Positions 1 through 9,457 are shown, counted from the stretch's first letter. The stretch is DNA of 64,000 nt from Phycisphaerae bacterium (GCA_030429705.1 JAUIES010000003.1:62001-126000); one strand, 5' to 3'. A program made the numbers and translations. Notes: generated by a model not told the origin, from the letters alone.

Positions 1-10
1 GGATCCATGT

Positions 11-517
11 TTATGGGACGAAAGCTTCAACAACCTCGCGCTGTTGCCCAGAGGAAATACGAAGCAATCGGCGACCACCCTTATCTCGGTGGAGTGTCCC
101 TGTTTCATCGCGCCAGAGCACTTCAAATCCGTCAACCAAAAGACTGGCGTTTCCGCGCCATGACCATTCGCCGTCCTCGTTCTGATCGAGTGCGGTCCCT
201 TCCCACTCGTTTTCAGCGAATCCGAGCAAGAGCGGGAGGTCTGCTGTTGCGTTTTGCGAGTCATCATCGATGAGCAACACGAGTTTGGTTGCTGCGCGTC
301 GAGCGGCGAGGAACTCGCCGATGGCATTGGCGCCGCCTGTGTCGCCGCCACCTGCACCAACCGGCGTTTCAGACATGACCGGCCCGGCCCGGAGGGACAG
401 GAGAATCCAGTAGCACAGAAACACAACGATCAAGATCGGAGCGATCAACCAAACGGTGAGAAGGACATTCTGTTTACGCACAGCCGAGCGTAGGTCCGTT
501 CGATGTATTTGGCGCAT
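11..517 (-). CDS. Hypothetical single-pass membrane protein
   Basis: This is a 168-residue protein of unknown function. One strong hydrophobic segment at about residues 19-41 follows a basic N-terminus, so it is probably anchored in the inner membrane with the rest outside the cytoplasm. The stretch after the membrane segment is rich in Gly and Ala, and the C-terminal half is soluble with many acidic residues. I recognise no domain. The start codon lies only one base from the T-tract of the sodA terminator and has no Shine-Dalgarno sequence. The gene must therefore have a leaderless or very short transcript, or start further inside, for example at a GTG at codon 13. The stop at 11-13 is complete. 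Confidence 0.5.
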   Translation of the reverse strand: MRQIHRTDLRSAVRKQNVLLTVWLIAPILIVVFLCYWILLSLRAGPVMSETPVGAGGGDTGGANAIGEFLAARRAATKLVLLIDDDSQNATADLPLLLGFAENEWEGTALDQNEDGEWSWRGNASLLVDGFEVLWRDETGTLHRDKGGRRLLRISSGQQREVVEAFVP

Positions 518-518
518 T

Positions 519-550
519 AAAAAACACCCAGCCTTCGATGGGCTGGGTGT
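519..550 (-). terminator. Rho-independent terminator of the superoxide dismutase gene
   Basis: A perfect 10-bp stem (524-533 with 541-550) with a seven-base loop is followed on the minus strand by a run of T (519-524). It lies 30 bases after the dismutase stop codon and directly before the start of the next minus-strand gene. Confidence 0.85.
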
Positions 551-579
551 GCGATCAAGTGGTCAAAATGCTGGTGGAT

Positions 580-1200
580 TCAGCCTTTGGCAGCGTCAAA
601 GCGCCGGCCGACCTCAGCCCAGTTGACGACATTCCAGAAGGCAGCAACATAGTCAGGACGACGGTTTTGATAGTTGAGGTAGTACGCGTGTTCCCAAACA
701 TCGAGGCCAAGAATGGGCGTATGCCCGAACATGATCGGCGAATCCTGATTCGGGGTGCTTCCGACATGCAGTTTGCCGTTTTCGTCAAGACCGAGCCACG
801 CCCAACCTGATCCGAATCGGGTTGCTGCAGCCGCTGCGAACTGGGCTTTGAAGTCGTCAAACGATCCAAACACCGCATCGATTTCAGCCGCGAGTGCCCC
901 TGTCGGTGTGCCACCGCCACCTTTTCCTGCGGGGGCGAGAATGGTCCAGAAGAGTGAATGGTTGGCGTGGCCTCCGGCGTTGTTCTTGACCGCGGTCTGC
1001 TTGTCTGCGGGAATATCCCCAAAATTCGCCAGGACTTCTTCAACCGGTTTGTCTGCCCATGAGGTGCCTTCGAGGGCCTTGTTGGCGTTGGCGACATAGG
1101 CAGCATGATGCTTGTCATGGTGGATTTCCATGGTTCTGGCATCGATATGTGGCTCAAGAGCGTCAAATGCGTAGGGAAGTGGGGGGAGTGTGAATGACAT
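580..1200 (-). CDS. sodA: Superoxide dismutase, Mn/Fe family (Mn-type signature)
   Basis: This enzyme converts superoxide to oxygen and hydrogen peroxide. The 206-residue length is normal for the family. Metal ligands are visible at His27 (HHDKHH), His81 ([10 protein letters not shown]), Asp167 and His171 (DVWEHAYY). The second-sphere Gln lies in the C-terminal domain (NQDSP, about residue 152) and Gly-Gly precedes the second His ligand, a pattern typical of Mn-SODs. Cambialistic use of iron cannot be excluded. The start at 1200 is chosen because AGGAG lies about seven bases upstream and homology begins there, although the frame is open to 1338. No signal peptide is seen, so it is cytoplasmic. 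It is monocistronic, ending at a clear terminator. Confidence 0.95.
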   Translation of the reverse strand: MSFTLPPLPYAFDALEPHIDARTMEIHHDKHHAAYVANANKALEGTSWADKPVEEVLANFGDIPADKQTAVKNNAGGHANHSLFWTILAPAGKGGGGTPTGALAAEIDAVFGSFDDFKAQFAAAAATRFGSGWAWLGLDENGKLHVGSTPNQDSPIMFGHTPILGLDVWEHAYYLNYQNRRPDYVAAFWNVVNWAEVGRRFDAAKG

Positions 1201-1861
1201 GTGGAACTCCTGTTTGATGGTTGAGGGCGTGAGGGAACCGGTCTCGTTGGGTGGCCTCTTGATCAACGCGCGCAAAGAACCTATACACCGGACTTGCTCA
1301 ACCGGGTGGTTTTCGCGTATAGTGACGCTTCGGCTCAACGAAGGCCGATGAATGGGATTGTGGTCGCGTTATCAGACAAACATTAGGCGTGAGCGGAACA
1401 AGGGTCAATCATCACAACTTTGCGTGGATTCGTCAGAGTTGGGCGATTTCCTCGCCGCAGTGACAGTGTCGATACATATTTATTAGAACGAGTCCAGAGT
1501 AGAACTGGAACTTTTCAAGTCGTTGCGTCGTATCAGATTAGCCGTGAAAACGCCAATCAGGAACACACCCAAACCAGGGGAGTTCAGCATAAGCAAAAGG
1601 CGTTTTAAGCGGGAAAAAGACGGATTCGCTGTGATCAGACATCTTGTGATGCACACTCGTCGAACCTTGTGGTAGACTCGCGAGTGACAGGAATCACACG
1701 GCATGTTCATTGCGGATCGAAATATCGGTGTTTTTCCAGAGGTCTCAGAGGGGCTCAACGGGGAATAGAACACGCTCAAACCCGAATCAGACTGTCAGGG
1801 TCTTTGAGAGGCCCGCGGCAAGGATGCGAAGCCACACAAGTGGTATGAAGGACAACAGGTC
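1201..1861. other. Intergenic region between divergent sodA and sigma-factor genes
   Basis: These 660 bases separate two divergently read genes. Short open frames exist on both strands (62-98 codons), but they overlap each other, lack ribosome binding sites and do not resemble known proteins. I see no RNA gene or clear repeat. The region probably holds the promoters and 5' leaders of both genes. Confidence 0.5.
1650..1678 (+). promoter_or_regulatory. Candidate extended -10 promoter for the sigma-factor gene
   Basis: A TAGACT hexamer (1673-1678) is preceded by TG at the extended -10 position, and a TTGACA-like TGCACA (1650-1655) lies 17 bases upstream. This is a visual match only, and it would give a leader of about 175 bases. 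Confidence 0.3.
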
Positions 1862-2926
1862 ATGGCTCAATCACAAAAATCATCACCGAGCCCGCTCGAA
1901 CAGATGCGGCGTCGGCATCGCGTCGGGGTGGTGCGCACCGCCCGCAAGGCGGATACCGCGCGTCGACTCTCGTCGTACGACGAGCGGCTGCTCAATCAGG
2001 TGCTTCAAAAAGATCAGGATTTCATCGATTCGGAAGCCTTCTATGAAGATGGCGCCGAGTCGGCGATCTATCAGGAAGCTCCAGATATCCAGAAGCCGGA
2101 CACGACTTGGTACCACCCGGTCATGGACGACTTGTCAGCGACTCGAACGCGCACCGTCAAAAGCGCCCAGCAGGTGATTCTGACAGGTGCAGAAGAGAAG
2201 GTCTTGTTCCACCAGTTCAACTACGCCCGATATCGGGTGTGGAAGTTGCAGCAGGAGGTCAAGGAATCGCCGTCACGCAAGCCCACGCCGGAACAGGCGG
2301 AGGACATCTTGCGCTGGCATCGTCTGGCGGAGTTGATTCGGGAGCAGATTGCGGAAACCAACCTTGCCCTGGTGCTCGCGATGGCGAAACGCACACGCAT
2401 GAGCGAAGTCGACTTTGCGGACCTCGTCAGTGAAGGCAACATGGCGCTGCTTCGTGCAGTGGACAAGTTTGACGCGGGTCGTGGGTATAAGTTCTCGACC
2501 TATGCCTGCCGGGCGATTCTCAAGGCGTTCAGCCGCCAGGGGATGAAACTCAGCAAGTATCGCCAGCGGTTCCCGACCGACTTCGATCCGAAACTCGAGA
2601 AGTCCAACTATCTCGAAACCAAGCGGGCGACTTTTGAGAAGGACGCAGCGGAAGAAGTTCGTGAAATCGTGCTCAACAACCGCGCGGACCTGACTTCTGT
2701 CGAACGAACGGTCATCGAGCACCGGTTCGGTCTCGAGTCAGAAACCGGTGAGAAACCCATGACTCTCGAACAGGTCGGGCAGATCATCGGCGTGACCAAG
2801 GAACGCGTGCGTCAGATCCAGAACAAAGCCATGGAAAAGATTCGCGTCGAACTCGAATCCATGTTCCTCGGCACTGAAGACGGATCAGAGGAAGAGCCGC
2901 TCGCCGAGACCGCTCGGACGAACTGA
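1862..2926 (+). CDS. RNA polymerase sigma factor, sigma-70 family (atypical)
   Basis: This 354-residue protein should direct RNA polymerase to promoters. Region 2 is clear at about residues 166-226 (NLALVLAMAKR, then GYKFSTYACRAILKAFSR). Region 4.2 is an HTH at about 300-328 (MTLEQVGQIIG, VTKERVRQIQNKAMEKIR). The N-terminal 100 residues are basic then acidic and match no region I know. In region 2.4 the usual WWIRQAI is replaced by CRAILKAF, and a canonical region 3 is not recognisable between regions 2 and 4. It is therefore not an ordinary RpoD; a group-2/3-like planctomycete factor is more likely. A weak AAGGA lies upstream of the ATG, and the gene ends in a strong terminator. Confidence 0.85.
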   Translation: MAQSQKSSPSPLEQMRRRHRVGVVRTARKADTARRLSSYDERLLNQVLQKDQDFIDSEAFYEDGAESAIYQEAPDIQKPDTTWYHPVMDDLSATRTRTVKSAQQVILTGAEEKVLFHQFNYARYRVWKLQQEVKESPSRKPTPEQAEDILRWHRLAELIREQIAETNLALVLAMAKRTRMSEVDFADLVSEGNMALLRAVDKFDAGRGYKFSTYACRAILKAFSRQGMKLSKYRQRFPTDFDPKLEKSNYLETKRATFEKDAAEEVREIVLNNRADLTSVERTVIEHRFGLESETGEKPMTLEQVGQIIGVTKERVRQIQNKAMEKIRVELESMFLGTEDGSEEEPLAETARTN

Positions 2927-2951
2927 TTCAAGTCGCAACGAAGATTATCAG

Positions 2952-2981
2952 CCGGGCTCCATCAGGAGCCCGGTTTTTTTT
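2952..2981 (+). terminator. Rho-independent terminator of the sigma-factor gene
   Basis: A perfect 9-bp GC-rich stem (2952-2960 with 2965-2973) with a four-base loop is followed by eight T. The loop and right arm also encode the end of the convergent flavoprotein gene, whose stop codon is at 2962-2964. Confidence 0.9.
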
Positions 2982-4245
2982 GAGCGATCACTTCGCCAGC
3001 AATCGATCGCCCGGCGATTGCCCCGGTTGCCCAGGCCCATTGGAAGTTGAACCCGCCGATTCGGCCGTCGACATCGAGAATCTCGCCGACGAGCCACAGA
3101 TTGTCGCAGCGCCGACTCTTCATCGTCTTCGGATCGATTTCATCAAGGGGCACGCCTCCCGCGGTGACCTCGGCGTGGGTAAATCCACGATCGCCCGCGA
3201 TTTCGACTGGCATTTCGACCAGCCCGTGCGCCAGCGCTCGACGATCGGGCTTGCTAAGTTGCGCCCCTGATTTCGCGGGATCGATATTCAGCGATTGACA
3301 CAGCGATCTCGCCAGCCTCTCTGGCAGGTGCCCACGCAACCAGGTCGAAACGCGTTCGCGACCGAGGTGTGCAAGTTGATCGTCGATCGAGGCGAACGAT
3401 TCACCGATCACCCAGCCGATGTACAGCGACGCATCTGGGTCGTTGAAACGAGCGTGCGTGAGCCATCGCGACGCGTCCATGATCGCCGGGCCACTGAGAC
3501 CGAAGTGTGTGCACAAGAGGTCGTTTTCGAATCGCGCCAATCGTTTGCCCCGCCCGGATCGCACTTCGACCGCGGCGCGCGCGCTGATGCCAGAAAGTTC
3601 GGTGAGCCAGTGCGATTTCGACCCGATGATCAGTGGGACCAACGCGGGAAACTGGTGTGTGGTGAGCGTGTGCCCGAGTTGCCGGGCGAGTGTGTAGCCG
3701 CTGCCATCTGAGCCACTCTTCGGGAGTGCTTTGCCGCCGGTCGCGAGAATGACGCAGCGGGTGTCGAGTTCAGTCCCGGTCAACGCGTTGGTGATGCGAA
3801 AGGACGCGTCTGCCTGTCGTTCAATTGAATCAACACGCCATGGGTGACGCAGGTCAATGTTGAGTCGTCGTACTTCGGTGAGCAGTGCATCAAGGACCGA
3901 GCGGGCGCTGTCGGTGACGGGGAAGAGCTTGCCGGTGTCTTCACGCTTGAGTTCAACGCCGAGGTCTCGGAAGAACTGGACCGTTTGTGCGACCCCGAAC
4001 TGGCGAAGCACGGTGCGGATGGTGTTGCGCGAGCCGCCAGCGTATTGCTGTTCGTCGACCTCATGATGCGTGACATTGCATCGGCCGCCGCCCGCGACGA
4101 GGATCTTGACCCCGACCGTTTTTGCTCCATCGAGGAGCACGACTCGAGCGTCGGTCTCGGTGAGTGTTCGGGCGGTCTGAATGGCTGCCATCAGACCGGC
4201 TGCGCCGGCACCCACAACCACGACTTCGACGGATTCTCGTTCCAA
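2962..4245 (-). CDS. FAD-dependent oxidoreductase, BaiN/HI0933 family
   Basis: This 427-residue flavoprotein has an N-terminal Rossmann dinucleotide-binding motif (VVVVGAGAAGLMAA, about residues 8-21), a GGGRCNVT motif near residue 53, and a C-terminal second FAD-contact region (LVGEILDVDGRIGGFNFQWA). This layout is typical of the HI0933/YhiN family, which includes BaiN, a bile-acid reductase. The physiological substrate here is unknown. The start is a TTG at 4243-4245, because homology begins immediately after it and no other start is available. A TATCCT hexamer lies five bases upstream of it. The last residues are encoded inside the convergent sigma-factor terminator. Confidence 0.85.
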   Translation of the reverse strand: MERESVEVVVVGAGAAGLMAAIQTARTLTETDARVVLLDGAKTVGVKILVAGGGRCNVTHHEVDEQQYAGGSRNTIRTVLRQFGVAQTVQFFRDLGVELKREDTGKLFPVTDSARSVLDALLTEVRRLNIDLRHPWRVDSIERQADASFRITNALTGTELDTRCVILATGGKALPKSGSDGSGYTLARQLGHTLTTHQFPALVPLIIGSKSHWLTELSGISARAAVEVRSGRGKRLARFENDLLCTHFGLSGPAIMDASRWLTHARFNDPDASLYIGWVIGESFASIDDQLAHLGRERVSTWLRGHLPERLARSLCQSLNIDPAKSGAQLSKPDRRALAHGLVEMPVEIAGDRGFTHAEVTAGGVPLDEIDPKTMKSRRCDNLWLVGEILDVDGRIGGFNFQWAWATGAIAGRSIAGEVIAQKKPGS

Positions 4246-4250
4246 GTTCG

Positions 4251-4256
4251 AGGATA
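4251..4256 (-). promoter_or_regulatory. Candidate -10 element for leaderless flavoprotein mRNA
   Basis: The minus-strand hexamer TATCCT lies five bases before the TTG start, and no Shine-Dalgarno sequence is present. It belongs to a recurring TANNNT-start arrangement in this window. Confidence 0.35.
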
Positions 4257-4532
4257 GGGACCGGGCCCGGTCCAGATCATGCCGAGGGCATCAAACAGAT
4301 GCGATCATCAGGTCGAGACGGGCAACCCAAGGCCGTATCGGTGCGAATGGAACCAAGCGGCCTGCGTTGGTCCGGTCGATCGGTGACGAAACTCTTGTCG
4401 ATTGATCAAGTTTTGGATCAAGCATCATCCGAGGCATTCGGCTAGGCTGTGCATCGCGGCGTAGACTCAAAGCCCGCCTCGAGCGCAAGTGCGGGTTCAG
4501 ACCAGAGAATCGACCGAGGAGGAGCCAGGTCC

Positions 4533-5690
4533 ATGAGTGTGGGAACGGAACAAGGGACAGAAGCGATCACCGGCCATGTCGCGCCGTTGGCGATTGAACA
4601 GCGGAAAGACCCTCACGCCACGCGTTGGGGCAAGTTTCTACAAGCCACGATCAAGTTCAAGGCATCGGATCTGCTGATCAAGAGCGGGCAGGTGCCGAAG
4701 ATTCGACTGCGCGGAGCGCTCAAGCCGCTCGACACCGAAGTTGTTGATGCCAACGAGTTCATGTCGATCGCCAAAGCGATTCTGACTGAAGAGCAGTTCA
4801 AAGACCTGCATCACTTTGGTTCGGTCGACTTTGCGTACGACTATGACGACCAGAACCGATTTCGCGTGAATCTGTTTCAAGCACGCGGGAAACTGGGCGT
4901 GGCGGCCCGACTGATCACCAGTAACATCCTCCCGTTTGAAGGCTTGCATCTGCCGCCTTCGATGGCGGAAATCGCCCTTCAGCCGCAGGGAATTGTGCTT
5001 CTGTGTGGTGTGACGGGTTCAGGTAAATCGACGACGATTGCTTCGATGCTCGACTATGTGAACCAGCGCAAGCCGGTCCACATCGTGACACTCGAAGACC
5101 CGATCGAGTACATCTTCGAAGACAAGAAAGCGATGATCAATCAGCGAGAAATCGGGATTGACTGTCTGGACTTCAAAACGGGCCTGCGTGCTCTTGTTCG
5201 TGAAAACCCGGATGTTGTGCTGATTGGTGAAATGCGTGACAACGAGACTTTTGAAGCCGCTCTGCACGCTGCTGAAACTGGTCACTTGGTCTATGGAACG
5301 ATCCACGCGTCGAGTACGACACAGACTTTCAGCCGTATCTACGGGCTGTTCCCATCTGAGGAAGTCGCTGAGGTTCGGAAGATTCTCGGGTATCAGATGC
5401 GTGCGTTTGTCTATCAGAAGTTGCTTCCCACGCTGCACGAGCACATTCACCGCATCCCGGCGATCGAGATTTTGATCAACAATGCGGTGGTTCGGACGCA
5501 CATTCTCGAGGAACGGGAAGGCGAACTGCGTGAGTATCTCAACTCGGTCGAAGCCCGCAAGACCGGGATGGTGGACTTCAACCAGACACTCGTGGAACTT
5601 GTAGAGAAGGAGTACATCCATATGCGTGTGGCTCAGGAAGCGAGCCCGAATGTGGATGAACTGAATATGCGTCTCAAGAAACTGGGTTGA
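4533..5690 (+). CDS. pilT: Type IV pilus retraction-type ATPase, PilT family
   Basis: This 385-residue secretion-superfamily ATPase is expected to power pilus retraction at the cytoplasmic face of the membrane. Walker A is GVTGSGKST (about 159-167), the Asp box is TLEDPIEYIF (about 186-195), Walker B is VVLIGEMRD (about 228-236) and the His box is TGHLVYGTIHAS (about 249-260). All catalytic elements are intact, unlike in its downstream neighbour. The start at 4533 is chosen because GGAGG-like sequence lies just upstream; the frame is open to 4449, but a TAGGCT -10-like hexamer abuts that earlier codon. No pilin or PilC gene lies nearby, so it may serve another motor. Confidence 0.88.
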   Translation: MSVGTEQGTEAITGHVAPLAIEQRKDPHATRWGKFLQATIKFKASDLLIKSGQVPKIRLRGALKPLDTEVVDANEFMSIAKAILTEEQFKDLHHFGSVDFAYDYDDQNRFRVNLFQARGKLGVAARLITSNILPFEGLHLPPSMAEIALQPQGIVLLCGVTGSGKSTTIASMLDYVNQRKPVHIVTLEDPIEYIFEDKKAMINQREIGIDCLDFKTGLRALVRENPDVVLIGEMRDNETFEAALHAAETGHLVYGTIHASSTTQTFSRIYGLFPSEEVAEVRKILGYQMRAFVYQKLLPTLHEHIHRIPAIEILINNAVVRTHILEEREGELREYLNSVEARKTGMVDFNQTLVELVEKEYIHMRVAQEASPNVDELNMRLKKLG

Positions 5691-5857
5691 GTTGTGCCGG
5701 GTCGAACGGACCCGGCTTTGGCGATACCCTATTGATCGTGTGGCATGATCGAATGCAGTTGCAAGAGAGATGCCGTTGGGGATGGCTCGATGATTGAAGT
5801 TCAGGATGGGTTGCAAGCGCGAACGCGACGCTGGACGATGACGGAGGTAGCGCGACG

Positions 5858-7594
5858 GTGACCATGTCTTCATTCCTGATGCCCGGCTCGGGCACACTCG
5901 CCATGGATTCGTTCTTTCTTGTCGGCTGGTGGTTTGCCATCCTGGTCCTGCCGCCCATCATGGGGTGGGCGTGGATGGTGTCCAATGTCTTCGACAAGCA
6001 CGCGATGCGGTTTTTCCTTGGCCGTGAGAAGTGGAATCTTGTCCACATGCTCATGGGGGTGGCTGCTGTTGCCGCTCTCGTTTTGATGCCTCTACCGGGT
6101 ATTGCGGGTTTTGCAGCGGGCTACGCCGGGATGCTTTTCCTGTTGGCCGCTGACATCATCATCTTCGTGGTGGTGACGAATCGTGATGACGAGCGTGTGC
6201 CGGCGGGTTCGAAACTTCGTCTTGATTTCTCGAAGATGGCCGAGGCGAAGAAAGCCAAAGCCGCTGCCAAGCACGCAGCGACGGTTGCGTTGCAGATTGC
6301 GGGGGCTGACAAGCAGACCATTCGTGCTCCTGAGAAAGAATCGCCTGATTACGAGATTCGCATCGCTGCCGAGCAGATGTTCATTGCCGGCAGTCGTCTT
6401 GATGCGTATCAGATGGACATCGCTCCTGGTCCTGACGCGTATCAGATCAGTTATCTGGTCGATGGCGTTCGTCAGGCCGGCGAGAAGATGCTGCCGCAAC
6501 TTGCTGTGAAAGTCATCGACTTCTGGAAGGCTGCCGGGGGGTTGGATATCGAAGACCGGCGCCGTCGTCTGAGCGGCGATGCCAGCATCCGCACCGATGC
6601 GGAAACGGTGCCGATTCGGATTACCTCGATGGGTTCGAAGGGTGGCATGCGTTTGACGCTGACGGTGAACCCTGCCCAGTCGGTCCGATTGAAGGCGGAA
6701 GATCTGGGGTTGCTCGACCCGCAGTACGAATCGGTGCGGACACTCGCGTCAGAAGAAGAAGGGCTTGTCTTGCTTGCCGCTCCTGGGCACAGCGGGCGTT
6801 CGACCACGCTCTACGCCATGCTCAAGTTGCACGATGCGTACACCTCGAATGTGCAGACCGTCGAGATGGAGCCACAGGACGCACTTGAAGGCATCCGCCA
6901 GATCGAGTTTGACCCATATAAGGAAGGCGCTGAGTACGCGGTGACGGTGCGAAGTGTGCTTCGCCGCGACCCGGATGTCGTCGGCATCGCCGAGTTGCCT
7001 GATGAAGCGACCGCGAAAGAAGTCGCGATGGCGGACATGGAGCGCACACGAATCTACATTTCGCTGAATGCAGAAGATGCGCTCACCGCGACGCAGCTGT
7101 ATGTAAAGGCGGTTGGCGATGCAAAGCAGGCATCAGATGTGTTGCGTGGTGTGATCGCCCAGAGGCTCGCTCGGAGCCTGTGCGAGAACTGCCGCGTGCC
7201 GTACGCCCCGCCTGCGGACATGCTCGCGAAACTCGGTTTGCCCGCCGACAAGGTCAAACAGCTCTTTAAAAAGGGTGGCCAGGTATTGATCCGCAACAAA
7301 CCGGAGATCTGCCCGGTATGCCAAGGTATTGGATACAAGGGGCAGACGGGTCTGTTTGAGGTCTTCCGGATCGGACCAACCGAGCGCGAGATGATTGTCG
7401 CGAACAACTGGTCTGGACTGCGGGCGGAGTTCCGCAAGCAGCAGTTGCCGGACATTCAGCAGGCAGCACTGAGTAAGGCTGTCATGGGTGTGACGAGTAT
7501 TGAAGAGATCTCGCGTGTGTGTGCACCCAAGAAGAAGAGTGCACCTCGCAAGAGCAAGCCCGGCTCGAGTGCACAGAAGCCGGCTGCGACCTGA
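5858..7594 (+). CDS. Membrane-anchored GspE/PilB-like protein, probable pseudo-ATPase
   Basis: This 578-residue protein combines about three N-terminal hydrophobic segments (residues 18-106) with a type II secretion/type IV pilus assembly ATPase-like core. The P-loop position reads APGHSGRST (about 308-316), so the Walker A lysine is Arg and the first Gly is Ala. Walker B is recognisable (DPDVVGIAEL, 371-380), but the downstream acidic motif is altered and the His box is lost. The Zn-binding four-cysteine site is intact (C442, C445, C485, C488), and the region after it matches the GspE C-terminus. It probably binds partners or nucleotide poorly rather than hydrolysing ATP. The start is a GTG at 5858, nine bases after GGAGGT. 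It sits between pilT and a CvpA-like gene and may be cotranscribed with both. Confidence 0.75.
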   Translation: MTMSSFLMPGSGTLAMDSFFLVGWWFAILVLPPIMGWAWMVSNVFDKHAMRFFLGREKWNLVHMLMGVAAVAALVLMPLPGIAGFAAGYAGMLFLLAADIIIFVVVTNRDDERVPAGSKLRLDFSKMAEAKKAKAAAKHAATVALQIAGADKQTIRAPEKESPDYEIRIAAEQMFIAGSRLDAYQMDIAPGPDAYQISYLVDGVRQAGEKMLPQLAVKVIDFWKAAGGLDIEDRRRRLSGDASIRTDAETVPIRITSMGSKGGMRLTLTVNPAQSVRLKAEDLGLLDPQYESVRTLASEEEGLVLLAAPGHSGRSTTLYAMLKLHDAYTSNVQTVEMEPQDALEGIRQIEFDPYKEGAEYAVTVRSVLRRDPDVVGIAELPDEATAKEVAMADMERTRIYISLNAEDALTATQLYVKAVGDAKQASDVLRGVIAQRLARSLCENCRVPYAPPADMLAKLGLPADKVKQLFKKGGQVLIRNKPEICPVCQGIGYKGQTGLFEVFRIGPTEREMIVANNWSGLRAEFRKQQLPDIQQAALSKAVMGVTSIEEISRVCAPKKKSAPRKSKPGSSAQKPAAT

Positions 7595-7633
7595 ACGACT
7601 CACCAACCCCCGATCCATTCGGAGGAGTAAACG

Positions 7634-9457
7634 ATGGTTCTGAATCTGATTTCCGCTGCTTTGGTCTTGTTGATCGCGTACATGTGGTCGATCCGAGGGT
7701 TCTTCAGTGCATTCCTGCACATGGTCGCCGTGATCGTGGCCGGAGCATTTGCGTTCGGGTTCTGGGAGATGACCTCGATCTGGCTGTTGAACATGTCGCC
7801 TGACAAGGGGATTCTGTCATCGATCGGTGGCAACGCGTGGGCGATCGGTTTGATCGTGCCGTTCTTGGTCTCATTGGTCATCATCCGGGTGATTTTTGAC
7901 AAGATGCTGATCGCCAATGTTGCACAGACTACACTCGCCAACTACATCGGTGGGGGCGTGTGCGGCGTGGTGACTGGCATCCTCAGCGTCGGCATTCTGG
8001 TCATCGCGCTCGGGGCTGTTCGTTTCGGCGACTCCACCATGGGGATGGGGTATCGGCCGATTTACTACACCGAGGATCGAGCGGCCGGTGGTGGGAGTCT
8101 TGTCAAAGATGACACGCTCTGGATCCCGTCTGATAAGATCACCTCAAAGTTTTACAGCCACCTGTCCAACGCGGCGTTCTTTGCTCCGGAACCACTCGCT
8201 AAATGGCATCCCGCTCCGTATCTCGAAGGCCCGACCGCGCGGTTGTCATACGGCGAGGGTGATGCCCGCAACACCATCAAGCCCAAAGATCTGACTTTCA
8301 AGGGCATGTACACCGTCGGCGGCAACGACCAAACGCCAGTTAATCAGCTGTTAACCTATGCGGGTGGAACGCAGCCTCAGAAGTACACCGATACCGACGG
8401 CGAAACCGTATCGACCGGGCAGTTGGTGGGGGTGAAGTTTGAACTCGGGCCGGCTGCGAAGGAAAGCACCGCGCAGCACATGATCAGCCCAGGTCAGATT
8501 CGCATGATCGCTGAGCCCGTTGATGCTTCTGGTGCCCCAACCGGCGAACCGAGTCACGACATCTTCCCGATCGCATTGATCAGTCAAGGCGATGGTGCGA
8601 GCGCTGAGTCGTATGGCCGTTGGCGGTTCGAGGCTGAAGGTGTGCATATCTCATCGGTCGGTGGTGGTGCGTCGGCCGCGATGGCAGCCGAGTTCGTCGT
8701 GCCCACCGGGAATCGCCCGATTGCGATCTATGTCAAAGGCGTGCGCCTTGAACTCGATGCCACCGCCGTGAGTGAAGCGACCAAGTTTGCCACCACCGGC
8801 ATGCGCGACGCGCAGGTGTCCGCGGGGACGATCCTCAAGGCCGCAAAAGCAGAAAACCTCGATCGAAGCATGTCGTTCACCTATCCGGCTGCGAACATCG
8901 GCACACGCGGCGGGAGCGAGATGCTGGTCATTTCCACCAGACTCGGTCGCGAAGCGTTTCCGTCATCTGCCAAGCGCGGGCTGCAACTCAACGAAGACAA
9001 GGAAATCGAATCAGGTTCAGGCACCTGGACCCCTGCAGAAGTTGGCCGCGGGCGTGACATTTCCGCCGCGCTCAAGGTTGATCGCTTCTCGGCACCAGCT
9101 GGGACTGCCATGTTTCAACTCAATGTCAGCCCGACAATGCAGGCGAGTCTGCTCGGTCAGGTCGGTTCTGTTGCTGATCCAAGCGACGCGTTCTACCTGA
9201 TCGATTCACAGGGCACGCTGTATCAGGCGGTCGGCTATGTCTACAAGGATCGAGAGCGGTATGACATTGTGTACAACCCCGGTCAGCCGCTCAACGGCAT
9301 GGCCGATATCAAGACACCAGGTCTGACGAGTGTGCGTGACGATCAGTCGCTCAAATTGTTGTTCTTGGTGTCGCTGAAGGTCGAACTCGAAGCGTATTCG
9401 ATCGGTGACAAGGTTGTCTTCCAGTTGGATGAGCCGTTTGAAGTGACGACGCGATAG
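7634..9457 (+). CDS. CvpA-like membrane protein with large C-terminal domain
   Basis: The first 135 residues form about four hydrophobic segments with the layout of CvpA/colicin V production family proteins. The remaining ~470 residues are soluble, beta-rich in appearance, contain no motif I recognise, and probably lie outside the cytoplasmic membrane. CvpA proteins are linked to secretion and envelope stability, but the function of this extended form is unknown. GGAGGAG lies just before the ATG, making the start firm. The gene follows the pseudo-ATPase gene by 39 bases, so they are likely an operon. A role in the same envelope machine is an inference from position only. Confidence 0.65.
   Translation: MVLNLISAALVLLIAYMWSIRGFFSAFLHMVAVIVAGAFAFGFWEMTSIWLLNMSPDKGILSSIGGNAWAIGLIVPFLVSLVIIRVIFDKMLIANVAQTTLANYIGGGVCGVVTGILSVGILVIALGAVRFGDSTMGMGYRPIYYTEDRAAGGGSLVKDDTLWIPSDKITSKFYSHLSNAAFFAPEPLAKWHPAPYLEGPTARLSYGEGDARNTIKPKDLTFKGMYTVGGNDQTPVNQLLTYAGGTQPQKYTDTDGETVSTGQLVGVKFELGPAAKESTAQHMISPGQIRMIAEPVDASGAPTGEPSHDIFPIALISQGDGASAESYGRWRFEAEGVHISSVGGGASAAMAAEFVVPTGNRPIAIYVKGVRLELDATAVSEATKFATTGMRDAQVSAGTILKAAKAENLDRSMSFTYPAANIGTRGGSEMLVISTRLGREAFPSSAKRGLQLNEDKEIESGSGTWTPAEVGRGRDISAALKVDRFSAPAGTAMFQLNVSPTMQASLLGQVGSVADPSDAFYLIDSQGTLYQAVGYVYKDRERYDIVYNPGQPLNGMADIKTPGLTSVRDDQSLKLLFLVSLKVELEAYSIGDKVVFQLDEPFEVTTR

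Noticed and set aside
1483-1779. 98-codon minus-strand frame in the sodA-sigma gap
   Set aside because: It has no ribosome binding site or recognisable features and overlaps other open frames.
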